From Clarkia xantiana subsp. parviflora (lineage: Eukaryota; Streptophyta; Magnoliopsida; Myrtales; Onagraceae), in the NCBI GenBank assembly GCA_036873135.1, contig JAPTYO010000012.1, positions 8,130,090-8,194,089 of the forward strand: 64,000 bases of DNA, in the 5' to 3' direction. A program made the position numbers and the translations under genes. This document shows, one piece after another, positions 33,136-44,373 of this stretch (position 1 is the first letter of the stretch; each line of letters begins with the position of its first letter). The notes under the pieces were generated by a model that saw nothing but the letters and a program-made list of their open reading frames with translations, had not been told where the DNA came from and made no database searches.

Positions 33136-34260
33136 ACTGCGTGGCTTGTAAAATTGATAACATTTTGACATTTGAAATTATGTTTCAATTTGAATAAAGG
33201 AATTGCAATTTGAGTTTATGTTTATCGACGTTATAATGATTAACAACATCAGATTTTACGGTCTATAAACTAAGTCGTAGGAAGAAGTAAAATTCTTCTA
33301 CCAAAATTATGTCGAATGTGAACCTTGCCTCGTCACACAGGCACGGTCATCTTGTAAGGAGAGAGGGATCTCTACCATAACAAGATTGGCTAAGAATCAG
33401 GGGGGTAAACCTGATTAAGCAAAACGATAACATTGTCACGCTTAACAGCATGACTTAATCTTCGTTTTGTAAATCGCCGAGTTGGACTTAGTCCATCACT
33501 GTATATCAAATTCAAGGCCAGATGAGAGATTCTGCGATAGAATTATTGACATATCTCATCCCTGGCTTTACCAGGTGTGCTATCGACGCATGCTTCATAC
33601 TACGCGTGCAACGTTCGACCACGGGGTCATGCTCGGTTGTGCTAGCTAGAATCCTTGTGATTCAAAGGGCGCATACTTCTTCACCTTGAGCGTGTGATTG
33701 ATCTCGGATGCCTTATGAAGAGGCATCCAAAGTATCCTCACGGACTCAGAACTTATACCTAAGGTCTGGCTCAATGCTCGCATCCCGGCGTACGAGCGTA
33801 GTGCCAAAGAAAACAGCCAAGTGACCATGTCTTGGAAATTGGTTGAGTCAGACTAAGGGTATAAGCAATGGGGATGGACATGTTCACCTTTAATTCACCG
33901 ACTCTCGTGTTCACTAGGTGGCCGCCAACCAGATATTAGTTGAAGGTTGTGAAAACTTGTACGGATACCCTGGAGAAGTGTTCATTTGTGGAAAACTGGG
34001 CAATTGGAGAATTAACAGTTGACCAAGGATACAGTGCGGTACATAGTTTTATTTCAAACATGTTTGGTTCATGAAAGGGAATCAACGTTCTACGGGCGCT
34101 ACAATACTCCTAACAGATGAGTAGCACGATGCCCATCGTATCCGCCGGTCGCACGGCAAGCCTCGTATGAACTATTTGGAGACGGAGACGAAGACTGAAG
34201 ACTGAGATGTTGATACTATTGCGTAATCTTATAGATTAACGAGCACCCTCCCATTCCGGC
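33136..34260 (+). other. copia-B 3' untranslated region
   Basis: About 1.1 kb between the RNase H end and the purine tract, without coding signal. A long 3' non-coding stretch is normal for some plant copia lineages. Confidence 0.6.
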
Positions 34261-34270
34261 GAGTGGGAGC
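34261..34270 (+). promoter_or_regulatory. copia-B polypurine tract
   Basis: gagtgggagc lies immediately before the TGTTAG start of the right LTR. Confidence 0.8.
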
Positions 34271-34831
34271 TGTTAGCATATGGTGACGTGGCGCCGTAAT
34301 AAGAGCCCGTTAATTAAGGGAATTACCTAAGTTAATTAGGTAATTGTCAATCTGGGCTAATTGGGCCAAATCCAATTAGTAATTGACAAGGGAGGCCCAA
34401 AATGGGCCTCCCCCCTTTATGCATGGTTCGGCCGAAACCCTAGTACCACATTGGTTGGAGTTGCCTTTTGGCAACTCCACCCAATACTATATATAGGGGT
34501 GACTCCTAAGGGTTTATACACACAATTAAGAACAAGGATCTCCATTGAGAAAACTTGTCACCCTAGTCTAATATTTCGGCACCATCACATTAAGTCTGAG
34601 GTTCCATCTCCGTTGAAGAATCGATCAGAGGTCTTGTTGTGGAGCTACATCGCGTGGGACTTCTTCTAACGAAGAACTTGCACGTGGTTCCGACCGGAGG
34701 ATCAGAACTCCCTCCACATCGTTCTTGGGGAGGAAAGCTAAAAGGTATGTGTACTAATTCCGCTGCGTAGATTAGATTTCATGCTAGTACACGTTTAGCA
34801 TTCCGTAGTATTACGTCCCCGTAATCCAACA
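34271..34831 (+). repeat. copia-B 3' LTR
   Basis: 561 bp, TGTTAGCATATGG to CCAACA, closely matching 15551-16110. The sequence after it belongs to Tat-2 (coding-like antisense gene), not to the AT-rich DNA on the far left. Confidence 0.93.
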
Positions 34832-35745
34832 GTTTCTTGGTCATTGGATCCCCCCTGCTGACGGATGCGCTTCCCAAGTTTTCCAAATTTTCCACGTCCG
34901 ATAGAAAGGCTCTGAAGCTAATATATATAGGGAACATGACGGCTTTCTTCGATTCTATGCGCCGCGTCTCGGAGAAGCAGCTTTGCGCTATGGGAATTCC
35001 GAATGACGCCCCCCGTCTTGCTTTTGGTATGCAAGCCTTTGAGTTTTTAATACTTGTGACTTTTGCCTTGTATGTTGGGTTCAATATCGGCCTTCCCTGT
35101 TTCAGGAGAATGATGATGTTAGTGAATATGTCTCTTCGGAGAGGGGAGCTTCGGTTGTTTATCCTCTTCTTTTACCGGTGGTTGGTCCTCCGACCGCTGT
35201 TTCTGTGTTTTATTGACTTTTAGGGAAGTCCCCTTCTATCTCTGTCGCGCAGGTCCTGGCTAAGATCAAGTCGAGGAGGTCTAGCTTTGAGGTGGAAGCC
35301 TCTAACTCTAAGGCAAGAAAGAGAGGTTGTTGTTGAGGATATAGCTGATGATTCTCCTATTGCACTGGAGAATAAGGAGGCTTCGGATGATGGCGGCGAG
35401 TCTTTGTCTCCTCGCCCCGTCTCCCCCCTGAGGGTTGTAACCTCCTATGATAGACCTTCAGTGCCTGGTATATGATGATGTTCCCCCCTTATATATGTGT
35501 ATTTTTCATGCTCCTGTCGTGTCTTACATTTGTCTTTCCATGTAGGATCAAGTTGCCTTTGATCTTTCCTGAGGATCTCCTCCACCCCATCGTTGTGTTA
35601 TGGGTAATGCTTGGATGTTGTGGGTCGCATTAGCAAGCGTGCATAGCGAGCGAAGATTATCGCCGAATAGGTTATTGTCGACCGTTCTTCGAAGACCAAT
35701 GTTGTGGCTTCTATTTGTGCTGTTAAGACTTCCACCTCTTCTTAA
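34832..35745 (+). pseudogene. Tat-2 antisense gene remnant with introns
   Basis: Plus-strand coding-like sequence, opposite to the element. A first piece (LPKFSKFSTSDRKALKL, ending at 35026) is followed by a GT-AG intron (35027-35105, 79 nt). A second exon has acidic and serine-rich sequence (ENDDVSEYVSSERG), then VAQVLAKIKSRR and a frameshift near 35330 into VVVEDIADDSPIALENKEAS. A second GT-AG intron runs about 35470-35544. The last part (VGRISKRA, RSSKTNVVASICAV) has stops. It matches the plan of the Tat-1 antisense gene but covers a different portion and is broken. Confidence 0.6.
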
Positions 35746-35999
35746 GTTTCTGCCGGAGAGGATCCCCCCTTGTGAAGAGTGGTTGAGACTATATTGCCCG
35801 GATTTTTTTATTATTGCAACCTTGTGTTTCTCTCCTGCTTGTTTTGGAGATGTCCTTGTTTTATTGTTAGATACTCGGGTTTTCCTTCGTGTCTCAGTGC
35901 TGAGGTTACTTCCACGGTATACATATCTTGCACCTCCATATGCGGGGGCTTGGCCCTTGCTTTCATGCCATGTGACAGTGGAAGTGTTTGGCTTTTCGG

Positions 36000-36240
36000 A
36001 CGCGGGGGGCTAACCCTTGAGGTGACTACGCTTGGTAGTCCATGTATGTATCGTTACTCCCGTAGCGAGTATTTTGATATCTATAAATAAATGTAGGGGT
36101 TTTCCCTTGTGTTGGTTACGCTTGGTAACTGATGACTGTGTGAGTGCCCCCGTAGTGGACATGTTGTTGTATATAAGGGGGTATTCCTTATATTGACTAC
36201 GCTTGGTAGCTCATGCCACTGATTGATACATAGCTTGTTG
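36000..36240 (+). repeat. About 100-bp imperfect tandem repeat, three units
   Basis: Units share 'actacgcttggtag', a 'cccccgtag' or 'tcccgtag' phrase and 'aggggttttccct'-like starts. They are diverged and non-coding, and belong to the repeat-rich region of Tat-2. Confidence 0.6.
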
Positions 36241-36834
36241 TAGGTGTTTGGTCCCTCCCCCGACTATCTTGGGTAGCGCTGGGATGATTTTGCTTGTCTC
36301 CTCCTTAGGAGTGCTTGTGATTTTGTTTATCCACCACAGTCCTTCCTTTAGCAAGTAGTATCATCCATGCACGTGTCTTTGCCCCCGTAGTGAGCATTTG
36401 ATCTTTGTGCACTTTGGGACGTTCTCCTAGGTAGGTTGGCGTTGATGGATTAACATAGTGCGTCGTGGCAGGGTTAATAATACCTGGTGTGTTATTGCTC
36501 CTCTTTCTGGGGTACATTTTGCTATGTGCTTCTTACCCCTGGTTTGCTATGGTTGACGGTCTCCTTATGTTTGATTGCTACTTTCTTGAAGTTTCCTTAC
36601 TTGCTTGTGAGGTGGGATGAAGGATGTTTGTTGCTTTATTGGGAGTGTATCCCGCTCCCCCCCCCCCCCCCCCCGAGTTAAGCAATGTCCTTAACATTTG
36701 CTTGACTCTATGATGGTCAGATAGGTGTCCGGTTAGGCTATGGAAAGTTGTTTGAAATCTTGGTGGAGGCTCTTTCCTTAGTTTGTCTCTTCAACCTCCG
36801 ATCTTGCGGTTGTTGAACTTTGTAACCTAGATGG
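36241..36834. other. Tat-2 internal non-coding DNA with an 18-nt C run
   Basis: Contains a C homopolymer at about 36657-36674 followed by 'gagttaagcaatg'. This resembles the sequence beside the purine tract of Tat-1 (cccccgagttaaacaatg, 19285). It may be an internal copy of that region. Confidence 0.5.
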
Positions 36835-37165
36835 ATGTCTTTATGGTGATTGTATATGGGTAATGTACCATCCTTTGAGATATATGGGCATGATAGCCAT
36901 TTGATGATGTATAAGGGGATGGTACCCTCCTTTTACATAGATGGACATAATAGCCATTCTTGATGTATAAGGGGATTGGTACCCTCATTTGGTATATATG
37001 GACATGATAGCCCCTGTTGATGTATAGGGGGTGATACCCTCCTTTGATATATATGGGCATGATAGTAATTTTATGATGTATAGGGGGTGTATCCTCCTTT
37101 GATATATGGACGTGATAGTCACCCGTTGAAGTATAGGGGGGTAGTACCCTCCTTTGATTGAAGAA
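36835..37165 (+). repeat. Tandem repeat of about 57-60 bp, five to six units
   Basis: Each unit has 'gatgtataggggg', 'taccctcctttg' and 'atatatggacatgatagcc' variants. Diverged and non-coding. Confidence 0.75.
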
Positions 37166-38640
37166 CTTACGTTCTATATCTTGTTGGAAGGGTTACCCTT
37201 TGTTTGGGGGACTTACTTCCCATATCATGTTTGATGAGTTGCCCTTTGATTGAGGGACTTACTTCTCATGTCTTGTTGGATGGATTGCCCTTTGATTGTG
37301 GGACTTCTCATATCATGTTGGAAGGGTGGCCATGTGGGTCTTATGTCCCTTTTTGGTTGTAAGGGTTGTCCTTATAGATCTTCCTCTTTCCATATGTAAG
37401 GGTTGTCCTGTGGATCTTCCCCTTATCATATTTCAGAGTTGTCCTTTTGGATCTTCCCTTTTTCGGTTGGAAGGGTGGCCTTGTGGGTCTTATGTCCCTT
37501 TTCGGTTAAGGGTTGTCCTTATAGATCTTTCTCTTTCCATATGTAAGGGTTGTCCTGTGGATCTTCCCCTTATCATATTTTAGAGTTGTCCTTTTGGATC
37601 TTCCCCTTTTCGGTTGGAATGGTGACCTTATGGGTCTTATGTCCTTTTTCGGTTGTAAGGGTTGTCCCTATAGATCTTCCTCTTTCCATATGTAAAGGTT
37701 GTCCTGTGGATCTTCCCCTTATCATATTTCAGAGTTGTTTTTTTGGATCTTCCCCTTTTCGGTTGGAAGGGTGGCCCTGTGGGTCTTATGTCCCTTTTCG
37801 GTTGTAAGGGTTGTCCTTATAGATCTTCCTCTTTCCATATGTTAGGGTTGTTGATCGCCTTATCATATTTCAGAGTTTTCTTTTTGAATCTTCCCCTTTT
37901 CGGTTGGAATGGTAGCCCTGTAGGTCTTATGTCGCTTTTCGGTTGTAAGGGTTGTCCTTATAGATCTTCCTCTTTCCATATATAAGGGTTGTCATGTGGA
38001 TCTTCCCCTTATCATATTTCAGAGTTGTCCTTTTGGATCTTCCCCTTTTCGGTTGGAAGGGTGGCCCTATGGGTCTTATGTCCATTTTCGGTTGTAAGGG
38101 TTGTCCTTATAGATCTTCCTCTTTCTATATGTAAGGGTTGTCCTGTGGATCTTCCCCTTATCACATTTCAGAGTTGTCTTTTTGGATCTTCCCCTTTTCG
38201 GTTGGAAGGGTGGCCCTGTGGGTCTTATGTCCCTTTTCAATTGTAAGGGTTGTCGTTATAGATCTTCCTCTTTTCATATGTAAGGGTTGTCGATCGCCTT
38301 ATCATATTTCAGAGTTGTCTTTTTGGATCTTCCCCTTTTCGGTTGGAAGGGTGGCCCTGTAGGTCTTATGTCCCTTTTTGGTTGTAAGGGTTGTCTTTAT
38401 AGATCTTCCTATTTCCATAGGTAAGGGTTGTCGATCGCCTTATCATATTTCAGAGTTGTCTTTTTGGATCTTCCCCTTTTCGGTTGGAAGGGTGGCCCTA
38501 TGGGTCTTATGTCCCTTTTCGGTTGGAAGGGTTGTCCTTATAGATCTTCCTCTTTCCATATATAAGGGTTGTCCTGTGGATCTTCCCCTTATCATATTTA
38601 AGAGTTGTCCTTTTGGATCTTCCCCTTGTTGTTCATCGTA
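37166..38640 (+). repeat. Tandem repeat of 142-148 bp, about nine units
   Basis: After three short units of about 50 bp (gggacttact, ttgccctttgatt; 37166-37320), a longer unit repeats to 38640. Markers are 'ggatcttccccttttcggtt', 'gggtggccctgtgggtctta', 'tgtaagggttgtcct' and 'atcatatttcagagttg'. Full units are about 148 bp; shortened ones carry 'tcgatcgcc' instead of a longer phrase. Open frames across it (GSSPFRLEGWPCGS) follow from the repeat and are not evidence of a gene. Confidence 0.88.
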
Positions 38641-39290
38641 AGTGGTATATGACGTTCGTCCACTAGTCGATGCCTCGACATAGTGTAGTTGGCAAGACGC
38701 TACTTGTGTTGTGTTGACACGTTTTGTGAACGCATATCAGATGCCTCAAGATAGCGTTGTGAACAAGACGCTACTTGTTAGTTTGACGCGTTTTAACCAA
38801 TTACCCAATGCCTCGTGGTAGTGTTAAGGCAAGACGTTACTTGCATGATTTGGTACGTTTTATTCCGGTTACTCAATGCCTTGAGATAGCGTTGGGGCGA
38901 GACGCAACTCGCGATATGCACTTTACCTTCCACTTGATGACTCAAGGTGGCGTTTGAGGCAAGACGTTACTTCCTTAATTTGGTACGTTTTATTCCGCTT
39001 AGTCAATGCCTTGTGGTAGCCTTGTGGCGAGACGCGACTCGCAATCCTAATTACTAAAGTTAGTGCGTTTTCCGTCGCTTGGAGTTCCAAGATGTGACGT
39101 TAGGGCAAGAAGTTACTTGCTTGGTTTGGTACGTTTTATTCCGCTTACGTAATGCCTCGAGATAGCATTTTGGCAAGGTGCTACTTGCAAATGCGTTTTT
39201 CCGCCGCTTGGTGTTCCAAGATTTGGCGTTGGTGCAAGACGCTACTTGCAAATTTTGAATGTGTTGTAGATGACGCCTCCTCTATTGTGA
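38641..39290 (+). repeat. Tandem repeat of about 68 bp, about eight units
   Basis: Units show 'atgcctcgagatagcgtt', 'ggcaagacgctacttg' and 'acgttttattccgctta' variants. The reverse complement of the same array lies in Tat-3 at about 49620-49960, so this block is shared by two Tat families with different LTRs. Confidence 0.85.
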
Positions 39291-39439
39291 GTGATGGCGT
39301 CTTTCTTTTTTCCCTTGTGTCCTGAAAAGCATTTGATTCATTTAGTGGTATTGTCATTTCTTACAGAAAGGAAAGTTTAAGTGGAGTCCGTGGATCTCCT
39401 TTTAGTAAAAATAAATTAGATAACAGAAGTGGATATTCC

Positions 39440-39530
39440 CTTTTCCCTTCGGGTGTAGATCTTCTTCGAATGTTCTCCACTGAAAGTATTAGTTAATATC
39501 TGCCCTTCCGCATTTTTCAGTCGGTATAAG
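39440..39530 (-). pseudogene. Tat-2 pol C-terminal remnant
   Basis: On the minus strand this encodes a segment with LTNTFSGEH that aligns with the very end of Tat-1 pol (LPNTFSGGHLKKFHP). It is all of pol that I recognise in Tat-2, and it gives the orientation and the place of the deletion. Confidence 0.6.
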
Positions 39531-41430
39531 TTGTGGATGTAGCCTTATGAGGGCGGTCACCGTTACCTCCAACACAGGAGCGAGTCCTTGTAGTGGGTTT
39601 GTGTTGTATCCGTCCTTTGTGGTTTCCAATGGAAGGAGTCATGCCACATATTCGTGTGGCCTTCTATTTCCGGGTGGACTATCAAGCATTAGATCACATG
39701 GTGCGCCCCTAGTTGCTTGGTAGTTGCACCATTTGTTCTTGTTTAGCCTGTTAAGGCTTATCCTCTTGTTTCTCGGTTGGGTGCCGAGCACTTGTTCGTT
39801 TGGTGCCCCCCAAGTTGCTCGGTCTCCTTACTCTTTTTTGCTCTTTGAGCATTCCTTTCTCATATGCATCTTCCAGAATTGGCGAGGGAGTTGGGGGGGG
39901 GGTTCAATTTTGATCTTCGTTACTATTTATTCCATCGACTCTTTGTAGGTGTTGGTTTGGCGCGGTGCCCCCATCCCTGTGCTGTTCGCACCCTTAGGTG
40001 TAGAATGTTGGTTCCCACGCACTTTTAAGTGTAATATGCTTGATAAGGGGTGTCCCTTAAGGGATGGTTTTACTTTTCCTGGGCATGGCCATTTAATGAT
40101 TGTCTGTAGACCTGTCGCTGCCCCCCAGTGATGACTTTTAATAATTTTGGTTCACGACGGTGGTGATTTTGGTTCGGAGTGTCTCATCATTTTGCCGCTT
40201 GACATTGTTTAGCGTTATGTTGCTCTTGAGCAGTTCTTGCTTGCAGTGACACCGCTACTTATTTATCAAGCAGGGAGTGATGATATCCCTAGTATTTTGG
40301 TTAATATGACTACTTCTCATGTATAGGAAATTGGTTTTGCGAATCTGCTATCCTTTTAATATTGAAGTCATTAATGACCCTTGCGATGAGCAGGTTTGGT
40401 GCTGCCCCCTCATTTAGTGCTATCCTCCCTTGGATGTGGAAGTGACTTTTTGCTCAAAAATGAGTATTGTGTTGGGTAGGAGGAGAGGGAGGTGTTTTCC
40501 TTACAAGCTGGGTTGAAGTGGTATTCGCTGCTTTTGTAGCGTGTTGTCTCGTCCCTTGGGCGGGTGGTCGTCTGGTGGATGTAACTGCTGTACATAGGTA
40601 TATTGCAGGATGAGATTCTATATGATGGAATTCAATACGGTTTACAAGGAGATGCATATCGTATTAGAACCCCTTGGATGGCATTCTCTTAAAGTAGGCG
40701 CGATAGGCCCTGCTGGTTGTAGTGGCCCACCTTGTAAGGTTATCCTTTTGCTCATAGTGGGGGGATGTGTATGCATGCACCTCCCTGCTATCATTGATGA
40801 TCCTTGCCCCCCCAGTGTATGTGGTTGCTCTTACTAATGACATATTCTTCTGGGGATGGAGTTATTGTTCATCTCTCCCTCCTTAGTGTTGACATATCCT
40901 TCACAGAGTGACTGTTATTCAGTGGTAACTTCAAGTTGCCTCCTATAGATGTGCTCTGGAAGAGCTACTCTAGGTCATTCATGAAGGGATGTGAAGATAG
41001 TGCTCATCCTTGTGGAGAGGTTGTTGTTTTGCTCCCTCCTCATCTTTCCCCCTATTGGTGTACTCTGGAAGAGCTGCCATGGGTGCATTTTTGTTGTAGC
41101 CACTTCTTTGTTTTGGCCTGTTCTTGGGTATTTGATTGTTGCCCCCACTAGGGGCTTGTCCTTATTAGGGGTGAGGGAGGTAGTTGTTGATTGACTACCA
41201 ACCGTGGTGTCTTGGAGCTTGATGGAGTGTTATCCAAGGAGTGTTGTACTCCATTGGACGACGGTTGCTTAGGATCCTTTGATTTTTGCCCCCGGATGCT
41301 AGGCTCCTGGAGACCCACAGTAGGTACCTTAATATGCCGCCCCCTTGTTCTCTTGGACCCTCTTATTTATTGCCATCGAGCACAAGTAGTAGGCTACGTT
41401 CTTTTTGCTGGAATCCACAGAGGGCGCCCG
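39531..41430 (-). other. Tat-2 internal region, non-coding
   Basis: No coding signal. Blocks match Tat-3 in reverse complement: for example 'ggtgcaactaccaagcaact' (complement near 39705-39730) corresponds to 'ggtgcgactaccgagcaatt' near 48571. Next to the LTR the minus strand reads gggcgccctctgtggattcc, a degenerate primer-binding site (41411-41430). Confidence 0.55.
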
Positions 41431-42196
41431 TGTTTGCACACGAGTTTACTTCATGGGCTTCTCCTTCCGTTCTCTCCTTCTTCCTGGGCTTCTCCTTTTT
41501 GTATTCCCGCTCTGTGGGCTTCTTCTTCTTATATGCCCGCTCTGTGGGCTTCTTCTTCTCATACGCCCGCTCCGTGGGCTTCTTCTTCTCATATACCTGT
41601 AGATGGGCACTGGGAAGGGGGTTCCCGGTAAGCCCACTGTTCGCATACGATGTCCTGAGGCCTTCTTGCCTAGGACCTCCGCCCTTCCTTCTCCTCGTGA
41701 TACCTGCAAAAGGGGCGATACCGAGACCAAATGGGGGTGGTGCTCGGTGCCCTCTCTGATGCTTAAATGAGTATATGCTTTAGAGAGAGGGAGTGAACTT
41801 AGAGAGAGAGAGTGAGAGATTACCTTTGAATGGTGGGAGAAGAGCTCTTATTTATAGAGTTCCTATTGGACCGCCCCGGTTCCAGTGATTTTCGGGTCCG
41901 GTTGTGGCAGTTCCGTAATATAAGTTGGCATTGACGAGGGAACTCGTCCGGACGAAGGGGGGATACCCGGACGGGTATCCCCAAGGTCCCGCTCGGGTAA
42001 CCCGAGTGGGATGGCCCTGCTCGGGTCGCCCCCTCCCGAGGGAATTTTTCCCTCGGGGCCTTCTGGTTTCGCCACACATGTCGTTCTTGGGCCTAAGTGT
42101 TGGGCCTCGGGTGTCCGTTTTCCAAGTTTCGAATTATATTCGGTTATGGCCCATGTATCGGGTCCAATTTATAATAGCTTGGGCGTATATCCAACA
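41431..42196 (-). repeat. Tat-2 5' LTR, about 766 bp
   Basis: Plus-strand TGTTTGCACACG to CCAACA. It aligns in structure with the Tat-1 LTR: 'acctgcaaaaggggcgatac', then 'gtgctcggtgccctctctga', then a purine-rich gagagaga stretch, then a TATA box on the minus strand (tctataaataag, complement at about 41850). It carries a 30-bp tandem repeat (41456-41605: ctgtgggcttcttcttctca) and palindromes such as ggatacccggacgggtatcc and ctcgggtaacccgag (41960-42010). Confidence 0.75.
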
Positions 42197-44373
42197 AGCA
42201 CCATAAAGCTTAAACCTTTCTCCTTTCACCGCCCCATCAACAAGTATGATCCATGAATCGATTGGGGCCGAAGTCCAACTGTCTAATTTATGGATTCCGC
42301 AGTGGAGCCCTGCTGGCACTGTAATAGTTGGACAAGCAAGAACAAAGTCATTACAAGTATTAGAAATAAAACACAAAACAGACTCGGCAGAAGGGAAAAC
42401 GACGCGGAACACAACGTTATTCCATTCAACCCAAATTCCCCATAAAGCAATACACTTATAACTAAATACATCAAAACCCATAGAAAGATAGCAATAAAAT
42501 CATCTAAACAATCCAAAATCGACCTAAACCTACCCAAACCCCCACCTCCTAGACTATAAGCGAAACAAACTCTCGTAGCAAAAGGACAAGTCCACATTAG
42601 ATGATCCCAAGTTTCCGGAGCCAGAGCACAAAGAGGGCAGGTTGGATCAAAAAAATGATAATCTTCGGTGGAGGTTCTCCCGATGGGGAAGACATCCCGA
42701 AAAGCCCTTCCAAAAGAACATATGAATCTTCGGTAAAAGCTTGGAAGACCAGATCTTTCCCCAAAAATTCAAACTAGAAGAAGCAGAAGAATAAAATCCT
42801 GAAGAACACCCTGACTCCTCTTTAATGAGGAGTGTGTTAAATAAAATGGTACCAAGACTTAACCGAGTAATCCCCATGTATGGTGTGATTCCACATAAAC
42901 TTATCAACTGTTTTCAAAAGAGGGAGGTTGATCTGAGAAATAGCTGTAACTATAACAGAAGGTAAGAAGATAGCCATCGTAGTCAGATCCCATCTTCCAT
43001 CAATGATAAAGATCGAGACTTTGAGAGTATGTTGATTTGAGTTTCCCGGAACCCAATCCGCCTAGAGTCCAAAGTTTGGAACCCAGGGACCGTCCAGAAA
43101 TTGACCTTATGTCCCGATCCTATTCTCCACTTAGCACCTAAAAGGAGAAACCTCCGAACGAAAAAAAGATTCTTCCAAGTAATGGAATGTGAAGAGGAGA
43201 CACCTGCGGTGAAAAAGGACCAATTTCAAAAGTAGCGGGAATTAAAACCATCGGGCCCATGAGATTTATCCGGATTCATTAACGAATAGACCCTAAGTAT
43301 TTCATGTGGAGACACCGGGTGAGTAAGACCATGGAGAGCTATGTCCGGAATAGTAAGGCAATTTCTGGCCGGGAGATACGGAAGCCCAGGTCCAGGAGAC
43401 GTGAACAAAGCCTCGAAGTACGCTTTAACGTGGGAGGCAACCAACCCGGATCCGTTAACCAGGTACCCTCCAATGTAAGAACCCTATCCAATTTGTTAAA
43501 ACGGCGACGACAGATGGTATAGGCATGAAAGAACTTGGTATTCCGGTCTCCATTTTGCAACCATAACTGTCTTGGTTTCTGACGCAACATAATTTCCTCA
43601 TAGTCATAGAGGCGGCTCACCCTACCCTCGAATATCTCTAAGTTCTTCTTCCTCCGCATTCGAATCTTCACCCCATCTAACTCCACAAGAGATGCATTTA
43701 ACAAAGTTCGAACATGACCAAAACACTCATTGTTCCAACAACGAAGACGACGGGAGAGACTTCCCAAATTCCTGGAGATAATAGTCTGATCCGAACCGTT
43801 AGTAAGCTGACGCCAAGAAGCATGAAAGGTATTATGAAATTCTGGATGGGACAGCCACATGGATTCGAACCTGAAGGGTCGTCGTTGATCCCTCCCTAAG
43901 GGACGAGAAATAGAGAAAATCTAAAGAGGACAATGATCGGAAGCAATCTGAGCCAGACAAGAAACAGTGGAGTGAGGAAAACTGATACACCAATCTACAT
44001 TCCCAAAAACCCGATCCAAACGCTGTTGAATACGATCAACTCCTAAGCGGTGATTCGACCAAGTAAATGAATGTCCTTGAAAGGCATGATCAATTAAGTC
44101 GAGAGAATCGGTCCACTCATGTGCACGCAGAATCCTTTCAATACTAATAGGGTTTCCCCCTCATTATGAGTTGGTGACCACATATCGTTAAAATCACCAG
44201 CTATAAGCCAGAGGGTGGAGGCCATCCTAGATTGCCGGAAGGAGATAATCGTCTCCCAGTACCCGGGCCTATCCTCATAACCATGTGGGGCATAAATAAA
44301 AGAAGCCTCCCAAGGAGTATCCCCAACAGCAAGACTCACCTCAACATGAATACCATTGATATTTGGGTTAATG
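42197..44373 (-). pseudogene. L1-type LINE ORF2 remnant, RT core deleted
   Basis: Minus-strand non-LTR retrotransposon. From its 5' side: AP-type endonuclease (ASFIYAPHGYEDRPGYW and WLIAGDFNDMWSP, 44350-44160), the linker region (HPEFHNTFHASWRQL, LQNGDRNTKFFHAY; 43860-43500), and the start of RT (NPDKSHGPDGF, about 43250). The sequence then jumps to the post-RT region (WRIGSGHKVNFWTVPG, 43100), a zf-RVT segment (IHMFFWKGFSGCLPHRENLH) and the beginning of RNase H (DSWIILVDGAV, 42240). The RT palm with its catalytic aspartates is absent. The 3' end is cut by the Tat-2 LTR and the 5' end by a MULE-like repeat. Several frameshifts. Confidence 0.85.

Larger units (their letters stand above)
15551..34831 (+). 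mobile_element. copia-B: decayed Ty1/copia element hosting Tat-1
   Basis: Bounded by two similar LTRs of 560 and 561 bp with TGTTA...CAACA ends. A primer-binding site follows the left LTR and a purine tract (gagtgggagc) precedes the right one. Without Tat-1 the internal region is about 7.2 kb, but only RT and RNase H remnants (31620-33135) are recognisable; gag, protease and integrase were not found. The flanking pentamers differ (ataac against gtttc), so the two ends may come from different insertions joined by recombination. Tat-1 sits in the upstream non-coding part. Confidence 0.85.
34832..42196 (-). mobile_element. Tat-2: truncated, pol-deleted Tat derivative
   Basis: Minus-oriented Tat element without its 3' LTR, cut by copia-B. 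From right to left: 5' LTR (41431-42196), primer-site-like sequence, about 1.9 kb without coding, a short remnant of the pol C-terminus (about 39440-39530), several tandem arrays (39290 down to 36000), and a decayed antisense gene (35745-34832). Gag and nearly all of pol are gone, so it is a large non-autonomous derivative. Its internal sequence shares blocks with Tat-3, although the LTRs are different. Confidence 0.75.

Noticed and set aside
37296..38641. Series of overlapping open frames with similar proteins (GSSPFRLEGWPCGS)
   Set aside because: They arise from the 142-148 bp tandem repeat and have no start context or known domain.
41446..41759. Arg/Pro-rich and Leu-rich frames
   Set aside because: They come from the 30-bp tandem repeat in the Tat-2 LTR.
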